Source: Phycisphaerae bacterium
GTDB lineage: Bacteria; Planctomycetota; Phycisphaerae; UBA1845; JAFGLZ01
DNA length: 34,119 nucleotides
Assembly: GCA_016927755.1 (NCBI GenBank)
Contig: JAFGLZ010000130.1
Location: 1 to 34,119 of the forward strand
Reading direction: 5' to 3'
In this document: positions 31,949-34,119 of the stretch, piece after piece
Position numbering within the stretch: position 1 is the stretch's first letter
Layout of the letters: each line of letters starts with the position of its first letter
Notes under the pieces: generated by a model
Databases searched by the model: none
What the model was told of the DNA's origin: nothing
What the model saw: the letters and a program-made list of their open reading frames with translations, nothing else
Program-made: the position numbers and the translations under genes

Positions 31949-32056
31949 GATAATGGTAGGACGAGAAAAAAGAAGTTCTACCTACGAGAGCTGAGGCTTG
32001 TTCCCAAAAACTTCTCTCCCCCATGGACTCCACTCCCCCGGTGGAGTCCTTTTATT
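31949..32056 (+). ncRNA. Candidate small RNA of about 95 nt ending in an intrinsic terminator
   Basis: GATAAT (31949-31954, inside CAGATAATGG) is a good -10; no -35 at proper spacing is clear. Transcription from about 31961 would give a purine-rich start, a stem AGAAGTT (about 31970) with AACTTCT (about 32010) around a 34-base loop, and the terminator below. The A/T content is far above the flanking DNA and no reading frame fits. It does not match 6S, 4.5S, RNase P or tmRNA motifs as far as I can tell. Confidence 0.4.
32025..32056 (+). terminator. Intrinsic terminator
   Basis: GGACTCCAC and GTGGAGTCC form a perfect 9-bp stem with a 7-base loop, followed by TTTTATT on the plus strand. It is the only textbook rho-independent terminator in the window, yet no plus-strand gene lies before it within 1.6 kb. 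Confidence 0.85.
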
Positions 32057-32197
32057 GCGCGCCATCGCCTAAAGAAACGCCCACCCCCAACGTCCGATAA
32101 TCGCAATCAACCCGTACCAAGGACAAGAACACGACCCGGTCCACGTCTCAATGTCTTCATGTGAGCCGGCAACATTTTCGGCAGGTGGGTTCTCTGC

Positions 32198-32246
32198 CGT
32201 CGTACCGCAGGAAACCGTGCCTGCGCGACAAGAGAGTGTTCGACCA
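32198..32246. repeat. Intergenic palindromic repeat, family A copy 2
   Basis: GTCGTACCGCAGG, CCTGCGCGACA and GAGTGTTCGACC follow the same order as in the copy at 384-450, but the copy is shorter and more diverged. Confidence 0.4.
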
Positions 32247-32273
32247 AGAACGGCACTGAACCGAGGAGATACT

Positions 32274-32313
32274 GGCTGGCGATCGGCGTCCAGCCTCGGC
32301 AAGCCCGCCAGCC
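32274..32313. terminator. Hairpin beyond the end of glyA
   Basis: GGCTGGCG and CGCCAGCC pair across a 24-base loop, 37 bases past the glyA stop on the minus strand. No T-tract. May mark the 3' end of the glyA transcript together with the G-rich array. Confidence 0.35.
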
Positions 32314-32314
32314 A

Positions 32315-32349
32315 CCCCAGACCCTAAACCCTAGACCCCAGACCCTAGG
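32315..32349. repeat. Telomere-like G-rich heptamer array after glyA
   Basis: Reading the minus strand directly from the glyA stop, GGG tracts are separated by TCT, TCTA, TTTA and TCT. It contains the exact plant-type telomere unit CCCTAAACCCTA on the plus strand, and fits the G-quadruplex consensus on the transcribed-sense strand. Companion to 14068-14100. Confidence 0.7.
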
Positions 32350-33621
32350 TTAATGCGGCAACGGAAACTGATCGCACAACGCCACCACCTGCTGGTGGAC
32401 CTGCTCGATCGCGATCGGGTTGCCGTGCGCCGATAGGATGTCGTTGATCCAGCCGGCGATGGTGGCCATCTCGCTCGGCCCCATGCCGCGCGTCGTCGTG
32501 GCCGGTGTCCCGAGCCGAATGCCGCTCGTCTCTGACTGCTTCCGCTCGTCGAATGGGATCATGTTCCGGTTGATGATGATGCCGGCCCGCTCCAGCCAGA
32601 CCTCGGCGTGCCTGCCCGTCACGGCCGGATGGTTGCTCCGCAAATCGACGAGCATCAGGTGATTGTCCGTCCCCCCGCCGACCATCCGGAACCCGTGAGA
32701 CCGAAGCGCCTCGCACATCGCCTGGGCATTGGTCAGGATGTTCTGCTGATACGCGCGGAAGTCAGGACGTAGCGCCTCGCCGAACGCCACCGCCTTCGCC
32801 GCGATCACGTGCATCAGCGGCCCGCCCTGAATCCCCGGAAAGACCGTCTTGTCCACGGCGCTAGCCCACTGCTTCTTGCACATGATCATCCCGCTCCGAG
32901 GACCCCGGAGCGTCTTGTGCGTCGTCGTCGTTACGAAGTCGCACCACTTGATCGGAGACGGATGCAGGTCCGCCGCCACCAGACCCGCGATGTGCGCGAT
33001 GTCCGCCATCAGCAGCGCGTCGAACTCCTCGGCGATCTCCGCGAAGGCCTCGAAGTCGATCGTCCGCGAATAGACCGACGCCCCCGTCACGATCAGGTCC
33101 GGGTTGTGCTCGCGGGCGATCCGGCGGATCTCCGCCATGTCCAACTGCTCGGTCTTTGGGTCGACCCCGTAGCTGACGATGCGGTAGAGCTTGCCGCTGA
33201 AGCTCGCCCGGCTGCCGTGCGTCAGGTGCCCGCCCTGCGCGAGGTCCATGGCCATGATCGTGTCGCCCGGCTTGAGGCAGGCCATGTAGACCGCCATGTT
33301 CGCCGAGCTCCCGCAATGCGGCTGGACGTTCACGTGTTCCGCGTGAAACAGCTCCCGCGCACGCTCCCTCGCCAGATCCTCGATCTGGTCCATGTAGTCG
33401 CACCCGCCGTAGTGCCGATGCCGTGGATAACCTTCCGCGTATTTGTTCGTGAAGATCGATCCCGTCGCCTCCATCACCGCCGCGGAGACGTGGTTCTCCG
33501 ATGCGATCAGCTCGATCGTGTGTTGCTGGCGTCGTCGCTCACGCTGCAGGGCCTCCCACACCTGGGGGTCGGCCACCTCCAGCGGCGTGGCGGTCTCGGT
33601 ATCCGTCCATAGATCGGTCAC
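32350..33621 (-). CDS. glyA: Serine hydroxymethyltransferase
   Basis: A 423-residue protein from a GTG at 33621, 8 bases after GGAGG; the longer open frame to 33855 has no family character. It converts serine and tetrahydrofolate to glycine and methylene-tetrahydrofolate with PLP. Motifs: ELIASENHVSAAVMEATGS, NKYAEGYPRHRHYGGCDYMD, NVQPHCGSSANMAVYMA, QGGHLTHGS, LLMADIAHIAGLVAA, the PLP lysine in VTTTTHKTLRGPRSG (Lys near 236), FPGIQGGPLMHVIAAKAVAF, and a C-terminal TRGMGPSEMATIAGWI. His replaces the Tyr seen in many FPGxQGG..exx contexts only mildly; all catalytic residues look intact. It stands as a single-gene unit with its own promoter and a G-rich array after the stop. Confidence 0.96.
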   Translation of the reverse strand: MTDLWTDTETATPLEVADPQVWEALQRERRRQQHTIELIASENHVSAAVMEATGSIFTNKYAEGYPRHRHYGGCDYMDQIEDLARERARELFHAEHVNVQPHCGSSANMAVYMACLKPGDTIMAMDLAQGGHLTHGSRASFSGKLYRIVSYGVDPKTEQLDMAEIRRIAREHNPDLIVTGASVYSRTIDFEAFAEIAEEFDALLMADIAHIAGLVAADLHPSPIKWCDFVTTTTHKTLRGPRSGMIMCKKQWASAVDKTVFPGIQGGPLMHVIAAKAVAFGEALRPDFRAYQQNILTNAQAMCEALRSHGFRMVGGGTDNHLMLVDLRSNHPAVTGRHAEVWLERAGIIINRNMIPFDERKQSETSGIRLGTPATTTRGMGPSEMATIAGWINDILSAHGNPIAIEQVHQQVVALCDQFPLPH

Positions 33622-33669
33622 GGCATCAGCCTCCGCGGGCCCAGGAATCTCGGCACAGAGCGTAGCCCT

Positions 33670-33698
33670 AAAGTATCCCCACCGCAACGAAGATGCAA
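33670..33698 (-). promoter_or_regulatory. Candidate promoter of glyA
   Basis: On the minus strand TTGCAT (33698-33693) and TACTTT (33675-33670) have a 17-base spacer. Start near 33663 gives a 42-nt leader containing the GGAGG ribosome site. The -35 hexamer is the same as that before the ABC operon. From 33699 to 33905 I see nothing further. Confidence 0.5.
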
Positions 33699-33905
33699 CG
33701 ACGCCCCGCCCCCGCGCGCGCCCCCCTTCTGATGATCCGCTTCTCGCTCCGCAAGACCGAACGCCGACCCCCTTATCCAACGTAGCGGCCCCCCACTGCA
33801 AGGACCGCCTCAACGATAGAACCCAACACCGGAGCCCAGGAGATGCCCGAACCACGACTCGTCACACCGAACCCCAGCCAAGCCGGCACCCCGACCCCAC
33901 GAGAA

Positions 33906-33935
33906 TGCTGCATTCCGCGACATTCCGCGACATCG
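33906..33935. repeat. Decamer repeat, short cluster, family D
   Basis: Three consecutive 10-base units of the form CGACATTCCG. Same unit as the longer array at 34038-34117. Confidence 0.65.
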
Positions 33936-33953
33936 GCCTCCGCCCCATCCGAT

Positions 33954-33989
33954 GTCGACGTGTCGACTCTTCGACGTTTCGACGTTTCA
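33954..33989. repeat. Nonamer repeat tract, family C
   Basis: TCGACGTGTCGACTCTTCGA followed by two exact TCGACGTTT units: the 9-base period and TTTCGACGT core match the tract at 22392-22455. Confidence 0.65.
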
Positions 33990-34037
33990 CTCGGGCATTC
34001 CGGGACATCACGCGACACCGCCCGAACCCCGAATGGC

Positions 34038-34117
34038 GTGCATTTTCGGCGCATTTCGGCGCATCTCGGTGTATTCCGAGACATTCCGCGACATTGTGGG
34101 ACATTCTGGGACATCGC
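34038..34117. repeat. Decamer repeat array, family D
   Basis: About eight consecutive 10-base units drifting from GCGCATTTCG through GTGTATTCCG to CGACATTCYG, running to the right edge of the window. Open frames on the minus strand here (Met/Ser/Arg/Asn/Cys-rich, from 34114) arise from the repeat and are not called as genes. Confidence 0.75.
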
Positions 34118-34119
34118 CC

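Noticed and set aside
33773..34114. Two overlapping minus-strand frames rich in MSRNVAEC-like peptides
   Set aside because: Produced by the 10-base DNA repeat read in different frames; no ribosome site and no non-repeat conserved part.
33906..34117. Possible CRISPR array
   Set aside because: Units are 9-10 bases and contiguous, with no spacers of 25-40 bases and no cas gene.

Overview
The window is GC-rich chromosomal DNA, most likely from a member of the Planctomycetota. The best evidence is a roughly 2,900-residue secreted protein that opens with a LEPR-XLL motif (IEPLEPRRLL) and carries ASH/choice-of-anchor repeats and a type I dockerin. This layout is typical of giant planctomycetal surface proteins. 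Several small lipoproteins and a high density of short palindromic and tandem repeats between genes fit the same group. No rRNA, tRNA, CRISPR array or insertion sequence was seen.

Layout, left to right. A 5' fragment of an extended SDR/RmlD-like reductase gene (1-316, minus) is followed by a membrane-anchored alkaline-phosphatase-superfamily phosphodiesterase (463-2655, minus). Next is a two-gene surface operon (12566 to 2994, minus): the giant dockerin protein, then a small cohesin-like protein with a C-terminal sorting-type tail. It has its own promoter and a leader of about 200 nt whose last hairpins cover the ribosome binding site. Then come nrnA, ribF and a lipoprotein gene (12914-16046, minus), divergent from guaB, whose 3' end overlaps a lipoprotein gene. 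Three hairpins fill the gap before a convergent TlpA-like thioredoxin and enolase-superfamily pair (18510-20892, minus).

From 21072 to 25852 (plus) lies a complete iron-type ABC importer: ATPase, membrane-anchored binding protein and two-domain permease. The next genes are hslU without an adjacent hslV (25985-27328, minus), a lipoprotein gene (27538-28068, plus), and three overlapping minus-strand genes (28055-29443). In order and predicted fold these three resemble the Mu-phage gp25-gp26-gp27 block (DUF2730, winged helix, DUF3486), but no other phage gene is present. A sugar phosphate isomerase-like protein, a Ste24-type M48 protease, a candidate small RNA with a strong terminator, and glyA complete the gene content. 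The last 500 bases are short-period repeats.

The most unusual signals are: the isolated Mu-like module; telomere-like G-rich heptamer arrays just after the stop codons of ribF and glyA; a three-copy palindrome whose stems show compensatory changes; nonamer and decamer repeats, one of which appears to lie in frame inside the ABC binding-protein gene; the cohesin-like/dockerin operon with its structured leader; and two genes whose promoters sit so close to the start codon that their mRNAs may be leaderless. All calls rest on reading the sequence only; no database search was possible.
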